From positions 62,001-126,000 of the forward strand of contig JAJTUP010000016.1 in the NCBI GenBank assembly GCA_021399435.1: a stretch of DNA of 64,000 nt, read 5' to 3'. The translations under genes and the position numbers were made by a program. Shown in pieces: positions 21,801 through 32,190 of the stretch. The stretch comes from Diaporthe sp. PMI_573 (lineage: Eukaryota; Ascomycota; Sordariomycetes; Diaporthales; Diaporthaceae). A model generated the notes under the pieces. The model was not told where the DNA came from and did not search any database. It was given only the letters and a program-made list of their open reading frames with translations. Every line of letters starts with the position of its first letter. The first letter of the stretch is position 1.

Positions 21801-23923
21801 TTTATCGTTATTTTATTTAGAGCCCTATAGTTAACATAAAGTTAAAGGGTTTCGTCTTTTTTCAGTATAAATAAAACTAGCATACTAGCAGGATTTTTAC
21901 TATAAGCGATTTACCCTAACTTTAAACTCTTTTCAAGCCATTCTCTTAAGACTTTAAGTTCCATTAATAAAAGTAGGTATAGGGGTAGAAAAGGGGGCAA
22001 AGTCTTCTTTTCTAGCTCTATTACATAATCTACTTTCCTTCTTAGCAGTAATTCCTTAGCCTAGTCCTTAATGAAAAACTCTTTTAATTCCTTTAGTTAC
22101 GGGTATATCTAAGACAAATCTAGGGGTAACTTTTCCTCTTTATCTATCTCTCAGGGCTTCTACTAACTTCTCTCTTTCTATTCTACTAGACTAGAAGGTT
22201 TAGCAGTAGGAAGGACTATATAATAATAGGAGACCTTCCCCTAATTCCTTATAAAAGACTTTACAGTCTGTTCTACTATATAAATCTTATCCTATTAAAG
22301 CTACCAATCCTTTAGACAGCTTTTAAGCTCTATTTAAAAATATTTTAAACCTAGGATACCTAATAGTAAAATAGACTCTAAGCATTTTCTTTTAATTACA
22401 ACACAATCTTACATCTTCTTTTTCTAATTTTCAAAATAGTCCTTAAGTAATAAAGGTACTTGATAGACATTATAAGTAGGAACCGCGGTTTCTTGGATTC
22501 CTACTATAAATACTGATATCTTTATAGATAATTTAAGGCTAAACTTCTTAATAAAAGAAATACTAATTAAGTCTACTTATGCCTATATATCTAGATTAAC
22601 CTTGATACGTCTTTAACTATACTTTATAGTTACTTTGCCTAAGATTGTAAATATCTCTTAGACTTTAACTATCTCTTTTTCTACTTCTAGGTATAGTTAT
22701 TAGTTCCTCTCTTTGACCTCAGATACTATTTCTATAGGTAATTAAGAAGTATTTTAACTCTCTCTTTCTTAGTTCTAACCTTAATAGCCTTTAAACCAAT
22801 AGTTACTACAGCCTTATACTTAATTTACTAATACTATAGTTTCTACCAATACTAGACAGTTTAGAGTATAGTAGTAGGTACTTCTATACCTATAATATAT
22901 AGTTATCTTACCTGTTTTATCTAGAGGATTTAGCTTTAGGGTTACTTTAGAAGTACTTCTTTAAGTGTTTTGATTTAGCAAGATATAAGAACCCTTGCCC
23001 CGAAATCCTCAGCCTCTACCTTAGCCTTACAGCCAGGGGTTATTTAAAGTTCTTTTTTTTAAATTTATAACGCTTCCTAAGAAGTTTCCTCCTTTAACAC
23101 TTCCTGAGAAGTTTCTTTCTTATCCTCTCTTATTAGGGGTTCTACCAGTTTCTCCTTATTTCAGGCCTACCTCTTTATGTTTTCTCTTTCTAACTTTCTC
23201 TAGGGTATTAACCTAAATTACTTAGGCAACTCTAACTATCTTATCTCTAGTCTCTAGTATACTTAGGGTATATTTTATTTAAATCTCTAACAATATCTAT
23301 CCTAATAGTCTTAAGAGAAAGAATTCAGCTCTTAAACTATTACTTCTTATTTCTTATTCTAATTCTAATATTTTAAGGTACTAGTAAAAGGTCTATGGAT
23401 CTTGGTTTTCTCATTAATAAGCAGTATTAATTAAGTTTTAAATAATACCTAATATACCTTAGGGATTCTTCTTAAAATTAAAGCTAAAAGTCTTAAACTT
23501 ATCCTACTTATAATAGTTAAATATAGACTTATCTCCTCTTCTCAAGGATTTTATATAAGTATTCTAGTGGTTTTGATACTTCTTCTTAATATAGTTTAAC
23601 ATATATATTACTTTTATCTTATTATTATAGAGGGTTTGTAGTTATAAGATATAGGCCCTTTCTATATCCATCATCTAGCTATTGTATTACTAAAGGGTAT
23701 AGGCTATAGGTAGTGAAGTAATATTAGCCAGCTTTAAATCTTTCGGCTTGGCTTTGATAGCCGTTTAGGCTACTTCTAGAGCATTGATTCTCTATTAAAG
23801 TAGTTAATTACGTTCCCGTTCTTGTACCAGGGTATTATTAAGCTGGATTATTCTCAAGCTGCTCTCGGCATTGTCGTGACTTCCTTGGGATCTTCTCCTT
23901 CTTTTACCAGTCTTTGGTAGCAT
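18900..23923 (-). pseudogene. Decayed gag-pol of element 2
   Basis: Gag begins at ATG 23923 (MLPKTGKRRRRSQGSHD). Farther on, the minus strand gives RT near 21950-21450, RNase H near 21100-20700, integrase near 20300-19400 and a chromodomain near 19150-18950 (MYYLVK-KEWPSKYN core). The RT catalytic box reads Y-L-N-N (plus-strand 21530-21541), so both catalytic Asp residues have become Asn. Stops are TAA/TAG throughout. The order and chromodomain match the chromovirus branch. Gag also includes a low-complexity basic N-terminus. Non-functional. Domain limits are approximate. Confidence 0.85.
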
Positions 23924-23953
23924 TGTGGGTAGTGTGGTAAGAAGAATCAGAAT

Positions 23954-24147
23954 TGTAATGGGCTCTGTACTAGGCACGATGGTCCGGCGAACTAGGAAGG
24001 CCAACACGTATATTAGGTATAGGTCTGGTACAAGACTGATTCTTGCCCCCCTTAAGTCTAAGACATGGGGGCTTCGGGTCCCTTTTTAGAAGGGCCTTCG
24101 CCGGGGCCACACCGGGGCTTCCCCGTGGCTTCTGCCCGGCCGTTACA
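23954..24147 (-). repeat. 5' LTR of element 2 (194 bp)
   Basis: Partner of the LTR at 16385-16578; followed by the right target duplication GATAG at 24148-24152. Confidence 0.95.
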
Positions 24148-24152
24148 GATAG

Positions 24153-24974
24153 CCGTCGAATTAGGTGGGCATTCCGCCTCCCGCGTGACCCGACTCCTGC
24201 ATGCCTTGCCGTAGCTGTGCTGGTAATCGGTCTAAACATAACTAACAAGATGTCCAGCCTGTAGACAGAGAGGACCTGGCTAAGCCATGCCGAAAAGAGG
24301 AGGCCTCCTGCTGTCTCTGCATTGATGCCATTAACAACTGCGGCATTTTTGTGACTGGTCGGGACAGACAGGCTGTGCGATGTGCGCCAAGGATGTAACA
24401 GGCAGACTTGGAGTCAGCCTCACAGACAAAGGGAAGACACATATTGGGCGCGCAAACTAGCTGGGTATGGGCATACAAGGCGTGGCGAGGGAAAATCTCG
24501 TAGGTGTCGTGAAAAAAAGCATGGCAGATCTCTGGTCGCTGAGCATAAACAAAAGATAGGGCCAAGCCATGATCGTGATCAAAATCAAATAAACGACTTG
24601 AGCCGTCTCGAACGAGGAGTAGTGAGGAAAAGCGTGGGTCCAGACGCGAGCTGAACGAGGCGTGTACGGCGCGAAACGACGGCGCGGTTCGAGGACACGG
24701 TGAGGGGGGAGAGAGGGGGAGACAGGGGAAGGGCATTCTAGCCCAGCGAAATAAGGGGATCAGAGCGCGGCATTCACGGCCGGCGAAAAGGGGAGAGAAT
24801 GAAGACGAAGAGGGAGAGAGAAGTCAAGAGTACAGGAAAGGGACGTCGGAGAGGGGCCTATTTATGCTGCGGGCGCGCTGGGCCCCGGGCGCGGGCTGTC
24901 GCGACGCCATGCCCGATCGGGAAGGATGGGAAGGGCCGCTAAACCCGGCGGGTGCAGCACCGCGTCCGCTATTA
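24153..24974. other. GC-normal unique stretch between transposons
   Basis: About 820 bp with normal to high GC, a purine-rich tract at about 24700-24850 and no sign of RIP. Both strands have open frames (for example 164 codons on the minus strand, 24242-24736), but these are Ser/Pro/His-rich, lack any domain and overlap each other, so I do not call a gene. It may be a promoter or 5' part of a lost host gene. It is cut off abruptly at about 24975 by pogo copy 3. Confidence 0.5.
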
Positions 24975-25984
24975 CTAATAGGCTTACTATTATAGAATAT
25001 TAGTAAAGGATTAGCTATATCTTTTATACTAGAAAGTTATATTAGAAATTCTTATATATCTTGCTTAATAATATATTAAACAAATTTTACTTTTATAACT
25101 AAATTAAGTTTATACTTCTTAACGCGTAATTCTTTACAATATAGTTAATTATTTATCTTATTAGATATTATACTATATAAAATATTAAAAATATATATAG
25201 CCTAATATATACTTAAGGGTTTCTTTTAATTTTTTTTTTAAATTCTTAATTGCCTAAAGCGCTAGTATAAATTTCTTCTCTTTTAAATATATTGGCATTA
25301 TAGATATTAATTTCTAGTATTAGTTGGGCACAGTAATAAGTAATTACTCAAAAAGATAACCAAAAGGCTTATAATAGCTTTATTTGGTAGTAATATTATA
25401 TATTGCTTCTGGCTACCCTTAGTAGGTGCCGAAGCCCCTACCTAAGTATTGGCCAGAAGCGCTAACTAATCTAGCTGACTAATCTACTATACACAGACCT
25501 TTTAGCCAATTAGGGCAGCCGCCGAGGCAACCCAGCAGACAACCAATTAACCAGGGTCTGCCAGCTAGTATTGGTCTACTACAGACCAACTGTTATCTTA
25601 TCACTGCCCTATAGCGGCGTCAGCACTAGCTTGATCTATAAACCCTGCACCCCTAAATTCCACGCTACTAAATCTACATCTAGTATATTAAATATTTAAG
25701 TAGGTAGAGTAATATAAGATTGACGTAAAAAATAGAGATATAATCTATATTAAAATCAAACCTGTCTATTAAAACTTTAAACTTTTAGACTGGTACTATA
25801 ATACTACTATACCTTTAAATTAACTAAATAAATTAAAAATAGTAAATTTAAAGTAGTTAGCACTAATTGATGCCAACTTTTATTAATTCTTTTGCCCTAG
25901 GTAGGTGCTAGAATTAGCTAAAGTTAGCAGACTTGGTAAAACTGTCCGGGTATATAGTATATCTGGCTGACTGGTAAACTATGT
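24975..25984 (-). mobile_element. Pogo copy 3: truncated pogo-type DNA transposon with nested solo LTR
   Basis: The right end (about 25800-25984) matches, after RIP, the terminal inverted repeat and leader of the pogo element at 31894, ending CTATGT next to TA (25985-25986). Leftward the minus strand follows the first part of the same transposase gene to about 24975, where homology stops at the equivalent of copy 1's position near 32540. The rest of the element is missing. An unrelated 361-bp LTR interrupts it at 25318-25678. Confidence 0.75.
25318..25678 (-). mobile_element. Solo LTR nested in pogo copy 3 (361 bp)
   Basis: Aligning pogo copy 3 with copy 1 leaves a 361-bp block not present in copy 1. 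On the minus strand it runs from TGTAGATTTAG to CCCAACTAATA and is flanked by CTAGA on both sides (plus-strand TCTAG at 25313-25317 and 25679-25683). The TG start and the five-base duplication fit an LTR; the terminal CA has become TA by RIP. Confidence 0.75.
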
Positions 25985-25986
25985 TA

Positions 25987-26400
25987 TATAATACTTTTTA
26001 AATTATATAATAAGCTTTTAAAAAATTTATTATAATATTTTAAACATATTATAAAAGTATATATTATTATTATTAAAAAATTATTAATTAATTTATTTCT
26101 AACTTTAAAGTTATAAAATTAATTTTAATTTTTATTAATATATTAAAATAATTAAATTTAATAACTATAATAATTTTTAACTTAATAAATATATTATTAT
26201 ATAAATAAATATTAAAAAATATACCTTATAAGCTTAATAGTAAAAAGATTTTATATATTTTTATAATATTTAATTAAATATTTTAAAAATAAAATTTATT
26301 AATAATTATTATTAAAAGGAGTTATAATATATTAAAAATTATAATAAGGTAAAAAGTATATATTAAGTTAATATTATAATAGAAATGCTATTAGTATATT
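25987..26400. other. Extremely AT-rich stretch
   Basis: Almost pure A/T with TTAATA and TATTAA runs, stops in every frame and no repeat ends. Probably the end product of RIP on an older repeat. Confidence 0.6.
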
Positions 26401-27223
26401 AATTTTACTGCTAAAAGTAGTATAGTTGCTACTTTTGTTGCTTATAAGCACCCTTAAAAGCCCTGTGTGATTTAGAATGCCGTAGCGTTGCAGGGTTGTA
26501 ATCTGGCCCTAAGTGTTTGCCAGAACGCCCGATTGAGGTCATTTTGCACAACACTGGGCTAGTGTTCCCTCACGAGTGACTTCTCGCCAAACTTTCGGTA
26601 GCATCTTGGCACGGAAGTCACTTTCCTGTGCTCTTTGGAACGCAACGCAGAACACATAATCTGGCCCTTAGGTCCCTGTCTTGGCGAGAAGGTCAATGGT
26701 CCGCCTCCCTCATCTCCCTCAATTGGTCATTGTGAACGAGCTTCTGTACGCCAAGACGGAAGGGTGCATGATAATCTCACGTAATCACCAGAATCATTTC
26801 CATTTTAGGCGGAGGCTGTTAGATTGTATAGCCTATAGTACCTGAGTCTTTCTGCTACCCTAGAATATCCTAGGATGCTCTCGGGCCCTGAACTGATGAT
26901 CCTTGACATGTTGAAAGCGGGATCTTGTGACCCTTTCTCTTGCATCGGGCGGTTGTGTCTCGTCTCGTCTCGGACAGGATGACGACAAGTTGGATCGGCT
27001 GCACTCCCTTGGACCAAATTTCCCATTGGACCTGGGCAACTGTTCTGCACCTCCGTTGCTCTGGAGTCATTGACACTTTCTGACTTACTTATCACTCTTG
27101 CGGTCGCCTGTTGCTCCTTGTGTCTGGGTAGACACAACACTCCCTTCCTCCCTTGTTTGGATGTGCTAGTCTCATCCACTCACGGTTCATTCTTTTAACT
27201 CCTGGTGAGAGAGGCAGGAAAAC
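26400..27223. other. Intergenic region upstream of the LysM gene
   Basis: Composition returns to normal here. A minus-strand frame (26805-27179) overlaps the presumed promoter and leader and has no domain support. The sequence just before the start at 27224 is pyrimidine-rich with AACATG context. No clear TATA box was identified. Confidence 0.5.
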
Positions 27224-29184
27224 ATGATCCATCAAATCATGGTGGCCTTCCGGCGTTTTGTCCTTGGGCTCGGGGCTCTTCTGAGCCTGAGCCCCAGCCC
27301 GGTCTCCGCCGTCAAGATGCTCTACGACGACAGCCTTCCCGAGGATCTCGATGCGGCATGTTCTGCGGCCCTCATGGCTGATATCGCTTGCGATCCTCTC
27401 GTGCCGGCCCTCCGCCATGACTTCTACTACCCTCCTGCCGCGCTGACCCGCGTGTGTACCGCTGGCTGCGCTTCTGCGCTCCAGTCGTGGGAGAGCTCGG
27501 TCCGGTCTGCCTGTGGCAACGACATTGTCATTCCTGCCGAGGATGACCTTGACGCATCACCCATTGTGATCCCGGCCAGCCGCCGATACATCTATAGCTT
27601 CACGTGTCTCAAGGAGAACGATGTCTTCTGCGGCCCCGTTGCGGCATTGACAGCTTTCTTCACCAATCCTGGAGGTGAGTCTCCCGCTCCGTGAACGAGC
27701 TTCGACATGATGTAATGGCCAATTTCGGACTTGCTAGCACATTTCCACTAACAGTTTGCTAGTTTCCGTCTTTAACTACATCAACGAACTTCCCGAGGGC
27801 GCTGTTAAGCTCGCGGATTGTGACCCGTGTCAGACTGCGCCTGCGATCTGGGTCGCCCTACTTTGACGGCCCCGTCGTGGCCAGCGAGTCCATCTACCAA
27901 ACCGTGACGTCCAGCTGTGGCATCATGGGCAAGCCTGCTACCACATCTACCATTGACTATTTCACCAGCGAGCCGGTGCCCACGGAGTCAGTCTGCGACG
28001 GCACCATGTACCAGATCCAGGGCGGTGATGATTGCTACAGCATCTCCAAGGCTCAGAGTGTCGGTACAGCCTGGATGCTGTCTGACAACCACCTCGGTGC
28101 TTATTGTTACGAGTTCCCAACTTCGGGTAGTCTCTGCATCACCAACACGTGCAAAACTGTCACGGTGGTAGTCAACACGACGTGCTCAGAAATCGCTACG
28201 GCTGCGAACATCACAGAGCCACAGCTGCTGGCTTGGAATCCTGTCATCAACCCAGTCTGTTCCAACCTCGACATGATGAACGGCACCACGCTTTGCATCG
28301 AACCACCCGGACCCAAGCTGCCACCCGCCCAGACGACGGATGTTCCTCCGTTGACGCCTACCACTGCTCCTCCGATCCCCTCCAATACTGCCATTGGATC
28401 TGACAAGCCCTGCGGCCGCTGATACGAGGTCGAGACTGGCGACTACTGCAACCTGGTGACTCTCAAGTTTGCCATTTCTCTCGATGACTTCATGTTCCTC
28501 AACACAGGCATCAACTCCAACTGCACCAACCTCTTTGCAAAGGAGAGCTACTGTATCCAGGCGGTCGGTGACATCAACAACTATCCCGGCCGTCCCGGAT
28601 ATCTCTCCGTCACCATTGACCCCAACGAGTCCTTCACCGGCGTCACCTTCACCATGCTGCCCAACGCCACCATAACCCTGGATTCAAGACCGACCCAGCT
28701 CCCGTTGGCCACCGGCGTCCGCGACGACTGCTCCTTCTACTTCAAGGGCGATGAGTACCAGTACTCGCCTGACGTGTTCGGCTACTGGAACAGCAACTGC
28801 GAGATTGCAGCGTCCAACTACAACGTCGACTTTGACAGCTTCGTCGCCTGGAACTCGCTCACGACAAACGTCACGGACCTGGCATGCGTCTTCCAGGTCG
28901 GCCTGCGGTACTGCGGCTCCTGGGGTCTGCCACCCACACAAACCACCACCGAGGAGCCCGAGCCCACCGAGACCGGGCCCCAGCCGCCAGCGGCCACGCA
29001 CGACGGCCAGCCGGAAGACTGTGACGGCTGGCATGTCGTGGTCAGCAGTGACTCGTGCCAGTCCGTCGCCGACAACGCCGAGATTTCCCTTGAGACGTTC
29101 CTCGAGTGGAACCCTGCCGTCAGCGACGACTGTACCGAGAACTTCTGGCTCGGACAGGCGTACTGTGTTGGCGTTTCCAGCTAG
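27224..29184 (+). pseudogene. Secreted multi-LysM protein gene, broken by a frameshift and a stop
   Basis: Exon 1 (27224-27674) encodes a signal peptide (about residues 1-29, hydrophobic core LGLGALLSL, cleavage likely after VSA) and the Cys-containing N-terminal region of fungal LysM proteins. A GTGAGT...TTGCTAG intron (27675-27762) leads to exon 2, where VFNYINELPEG and CDPC confirm the frame. Between about 27823 and 27862 the frame shifts by one base; the next frame (SPYFDGPVV onward) runs to a TGA at 28420-28422, then continues unchanged to 29184. LysM-type modules lie near 27996-28140, 28150-28310, 28410-28580, 28720-28925 and 29020-29180. The family binds chitin outside the cell. No RIP bias here. 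Either a pseudogene or two assembly errors. Confidence 0.8.
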
Positions 29185-29707
29185 AAACAACCATCAGGAT
29201 CTGTCATGATTTGATTGCTCTGCGGGGGTGGGGAATCCATAGTTTCGCGGAGGCTTGGGTGGGGAGTAGGATACCCTACCATGTGTGAGGATATTGTCAT
29301 CAAGGATGTATTTTCCAGAATAGACATTCTTCAGGCTAAGAAGAGAGAGTAGTGTAAAGTAAATAATTTTGTTTTGCAACTGAAGTTGTAAATCTCTCGT
29401 TAATTTTAATGGCGCGTGGAAAGACTTGTCTCAAAAGTGCCCCCAGGGTGGTTAGTACTATCAAAAGTGACCGGTGTGGGCTTCGAAGGTGGTCGTCGCG
29501 GTTGTTCAGGAACATCGCCACCGGGGAATGGAACAGTCTGAGAGCGGTGTCGGCTGTGTTGCTGCCCGTGTTGTTGCTGTTGCTGCTGACTCTGCTCGAG
29601 GCGGCTGACGAGCTGCTGTAGTATGGGAACTTGATGTTGCATTTCTGAAAAGGTATCATACCACTTGTTTTCGAATCCCCAATAAAAGATTCTGGTTGCC
29701 CGCCCGA
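29185..29707. other. Intergenic, with a possible coding remnant on the minus strand
   Basis: Holds the 3' flank of the LysM gene and the 3' flank of the minus-strand gene that follows. A minus-strand frame from about 29695 to 29406 reads YWGFENKWYDTFSEM followed by a Gln-rich run of about ten residues encoded by CAG/CAA and a Pro/Arg-rich tail. It could be a fragment of an older gene or a small gene starting at ATG 29642; I see no domain. Confidence 0.35.
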
Positions 29708-31267
29708 CTATATGGGTGACGACTCGCTATTTCCCAGCAAGTCGTGCCCCGCCGTAGATCTATACTTGTCCCACTCGAGATCGAGCCACTCCTGCCGTCC
29801 TAGGCTTTCGAACAGACTCATGACTTCCTCGCTGGGTCTCCAGTCGCCAACCTGCCACTGCACCACCGGTGGTGTTGGTGCCGCAGCAGCAGCATCGCCG
29901 TCCTTCTTCTCCTTCTCACCACCACGCCCAGCAATGAACTTGACACCCCATCTGTGGCCCTTTTTCATCGGCAGACCATATTCCTCCACTTCTCTGTCGT
30001 CTGAAGGGTCCCACCACAGGTGCGTGAAAATCTCAGCGTCCTCGAGGCTCGGCATATTGTCGCGAGTCAGAGACTTCGCAAACGCCGCAAGCAGGGGCTC
30101 GATCCGCTCCCTGCAGGGCTCGGTGCGGAACATGTCTAGACCGTGATCGTACTCGTCGTCCGGGTTGTCGCCGTACTCGGCGTCGAGGTCCATGTCCTCT
30201 TCCGTGTCGGTTTCGCGGGGGTAGTGTTCTGTGTCTGAGATCTTGTACCCTCCTTGTTCAGAGTCGTGCGGATCCTCGCCACCTGGGCCGACAAAGTACC
30301 ACCGCCCGTCTGGACGGAGGGAATGGAACTCGAGCCGGAATCGCCGCATCTGTGACCACTGCTGGTCGGTTGGTGCCTTGGGACTGGGGAACAGGTCTGA
30401 AGTGACCACAGCACGCACGTCGAACAGGCTTAGCTGCGCACCGAGCTTGCACAGGCCGACAGACACCGGGTCTTTATCCGCCGGATGGATCAGGTTCGGC
30501 CGGGCCACGGACTGGTCATGCTTGGGGCGCGAGAAGAATGGCCAGAAGTGCAGTGCGGCCCTGGCCAGACTGGCGGGGATCCTTTTCCCGCAGAGGTGCT
30601 TCTCCTGGTCCATGATGGCGGCGCCGAACTCGTGGCGGGCGTCTCGCAGGGGGCCCTCCCACGGCCAGGTGTAGTACTCGCGCATCACCCTACTCGGCAT
30701 GGAGGCGGGCATGGGCCGCTCCCACAACCAGGGGGCATTCCACTCTTCAACAGCCGGCAGGTGGACGAGGCACTGCAGCGGCACGAGGGGAGACAGAGGG
30801 CGTATGTCTGTCGCATTTTCGGCGCCGGAGCCGTACGCCCTTAACCTAATGGCCAGGCTGCTCACAAAGGGCAGATCTGGCAGTGTCTCGGGATCGTGCA
30901 GCTGCAGGCGGCGCGAGTGATACCTGCGATGGTGGCATCCTGGCTCCTCTGGGTCAAAGTTCTGTGGCTGGATTTCGAGCTTGATGCCGATGCTGGCTGG
31001 CGGATCCTCGATCCCGTTATAGGCGGCGGCAATCTGCTTGTAAAAGGCACGGATGCGTACCGACATGTGGGCGCTGATGGCGATGGTCTCCTCGGCAGGT
31101 TCATGGCACGGCAGTGGCTTCTCCGCAGAGTCGTCGAGGAGGAGGAGCGGCAGCGGGAGATCATATTCGGAAACCGTGAACTTTGCGTTGCGGGCGGCCT
31201 CGACGTTTGCCTTGACCTTTTCGAAGAGCTCGCTCTCGAAATCTGGGTCGGTCTCGCGAAGCGGCAT
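29708..31267 (-). CDS. Conserved fungal hypothetical protein, 519 aa, single exon
   Basis: One uninterrupted frame from ATG 31267 to TGA/TAG-type stop at 29708-29710, GC-rich and strongly biased like a true gene. The sequence has an LPAVEEWNAPWLWERPMP segment, a block beginning YYTWPWEGPLRDARHEFG (about residue 206), an acidic central linker (DTEEDMDLDAEYGDNPDDE, about residue 370) and two Trp-rich segments near the C-terminus (VVQWQVGDWRPSEEVM). I recognise the style of fungal F-box-associated or related hypothetical proteins but see no clear F-box at the N-terminus, no signal peptide and no membrane segment, so it is probably cytosolic or nuclear. The outer transposon of the nest begins 163 bp upstream of its start, so its promoter is likely truncated. 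Confidence 0.75.
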   Translation of the reverse strand: MPLRETDPDFESELFEKVKANVEAARNAKFTVSEYDLPLPLLLLDDSAEKPLPCHEPAEETIAISAHMSVRIRAFYKQIAAAYNGIEDPPASIGIKLEIQPQNFDPEEPGCHHRRYHSRRLQLHDPETLPDLPFVSSLAIRLRAYGSGAENATDIRPLSPLVPLQCLVHLPAVEEWNAPWLWERPMPASMPSRVMREYYTWPWEGPLRDARHEFGAAIMDQEKHLCGKRIPASLARAALHFWPFFSRPKHDQSVARPNLIHPADKDPVSVGLCKLGAQLSLFDVRAVVTSDLFPSPKAPTDQQWSQMRRFRLEFHSLRPDGRWYFVGPGGEDPHDSEQGGYKISDTEHYPRETDTEEDMDLDAEYGDNPDDEYDHGLDMFRTEPCRERIEPLLAAFAKSLTRDNMPSLEDAEIFTHLWWDPSDDREVEEYGLPMKKGHRWGVKFIAGRGGEKEKKDGDAAAAAPTPPVVQWQVGDWRPSEEVMSLFESLGRQEWLDLEWDKYRSTAGHDLLGNSESSPI

Positions 31268-31893
31268 GTTGATTGATATAATGTGATGGATCAGTGTTGG
31301 AGTTGGTTCTTTGCTTGGTGAGGGTGGGGGAAGTGGAGGGGGGAAGGAAGAACTATGATTCAGATTACGCGACGATAAGGAATGTAGAATGAGCGCTCAG
31401 TAAGTGAACTACCTAGGTACTTCTCAGTTAAGTCAAGCGACCCCCCTTCCGCCTACCCCCCGCTTCCGCCCACATTTTCCACCAAAACACTCACTTTTTA
31501 AAATATAATATCGCTACCAGTTTAATTATAGCAGTATTTAAATTCAATATACGTATAGCTTATTAAATAAATATACTTAAAAAAATATTTTACCGTGGAA
31601 ATTAAAATTCTAATACTACTATATAGGTCTTTAAAGTTAAAGAAGAAGATTTACATAGAATTCCTTAGTAATAGAAAATCTTAAGTTTCGTTATTCTATA
31701 ACTAGTTAAATTTAGGTAAATATTTTTTTAATATTTAATAAAGTCTATTAAAAGTTATATTAGAAGTATATATCTATAAGTCATTTATATAGTAAAATAT
31801 ATTAAAGTTTAAGTTTTTCTAAGAAATATTTCTTAGAGAAAATATACTTTTAGATATAAAATATTAATAAAAATATTTATAGTTATAAGGATA

Positions 31894-32065
31894 ACGTAGG
31901 TGGACAGTCAGCCGGTTAGGAGACATGTCCGGTCAGTTTTGCTAACTCTGCTAACTTTTGCCAACCCTAGCACCTACCTGAGGCCAACATATCAATAAAA
32001 ATTGGCACCAATTGGTGCCAACTGGTTCCAATTGCTTATTTTTAATTGATTTGGTCAATTTAGAG
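31894..32065 (+). repeat. Left TIR of pogo copy 1 (172 bp)
   Basis: Inverted match to 40396-40567, including the palindromic block TTGGCACCAATTGGTGCCAA inside the repeat. Differences between the two are mostly transitions. Confidence 0.92.
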
Positions 32066-32190
32066 GTGTGGTGGAGTTGTAATGCCAGTCTAAAAGTTTA
32101 AAGTTTGGGTGGGCGGGTTTGTTTTTGGTGCAGATCGCGTTCCCATTTTTCGCGTTAGTCTCGTATCACTCTACCTACTTAAATATTCAA

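Larger units (their letters stand above)
16385..24147 (-). mobile_element. Element 2: complete RIP-killed Ty3/Gypsy chromovirus-type element (7763 bp)
   Basis: Two 194-bp direct LTRs (16385-16578 and 23954-24147) bound an internal region coded on the minus strand. GATAG flanks both sides (16380-16384 and 24148-24152). Read on the minus strand the LTR runs TGTAACGGC...CCCATTACA, and a purine tract (GGGGAGAAGG, about 16583-16592) adjoins the 3' LTR. Gag starts at 23923 and a chromodomain lies at about 18950-19150. The roughly 2.3 kb between chromodomain and 3' LTR holds a plus-strand coding region and a 42-bp tandem repeat. LTRs are far less mutated than the interior. Confidence 0.93.

Noticed and set aside
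24242..24736. 164-codon minus-strand frame in the GC-normal island
   Set aside because: Ser/Pro/His-rich, no domain, overlaps another open frame; not enough to call a gene.
26805..27179. 124-codon minus-strand frame upstream of the LysM gene
   Set aside because: Overlaps the likely promoter and has no coding features beyond being open.
28684..29190. 168-codon minus-strand frame
   Set aside because: Shadow of the LysM coding frame in GC-rich sequence.
30136..31286. Open frames on both strands overlapping the 519-aa gene
   Set aside because: All are shadows of the high-GC coding frame; none has a domain or its own start context.
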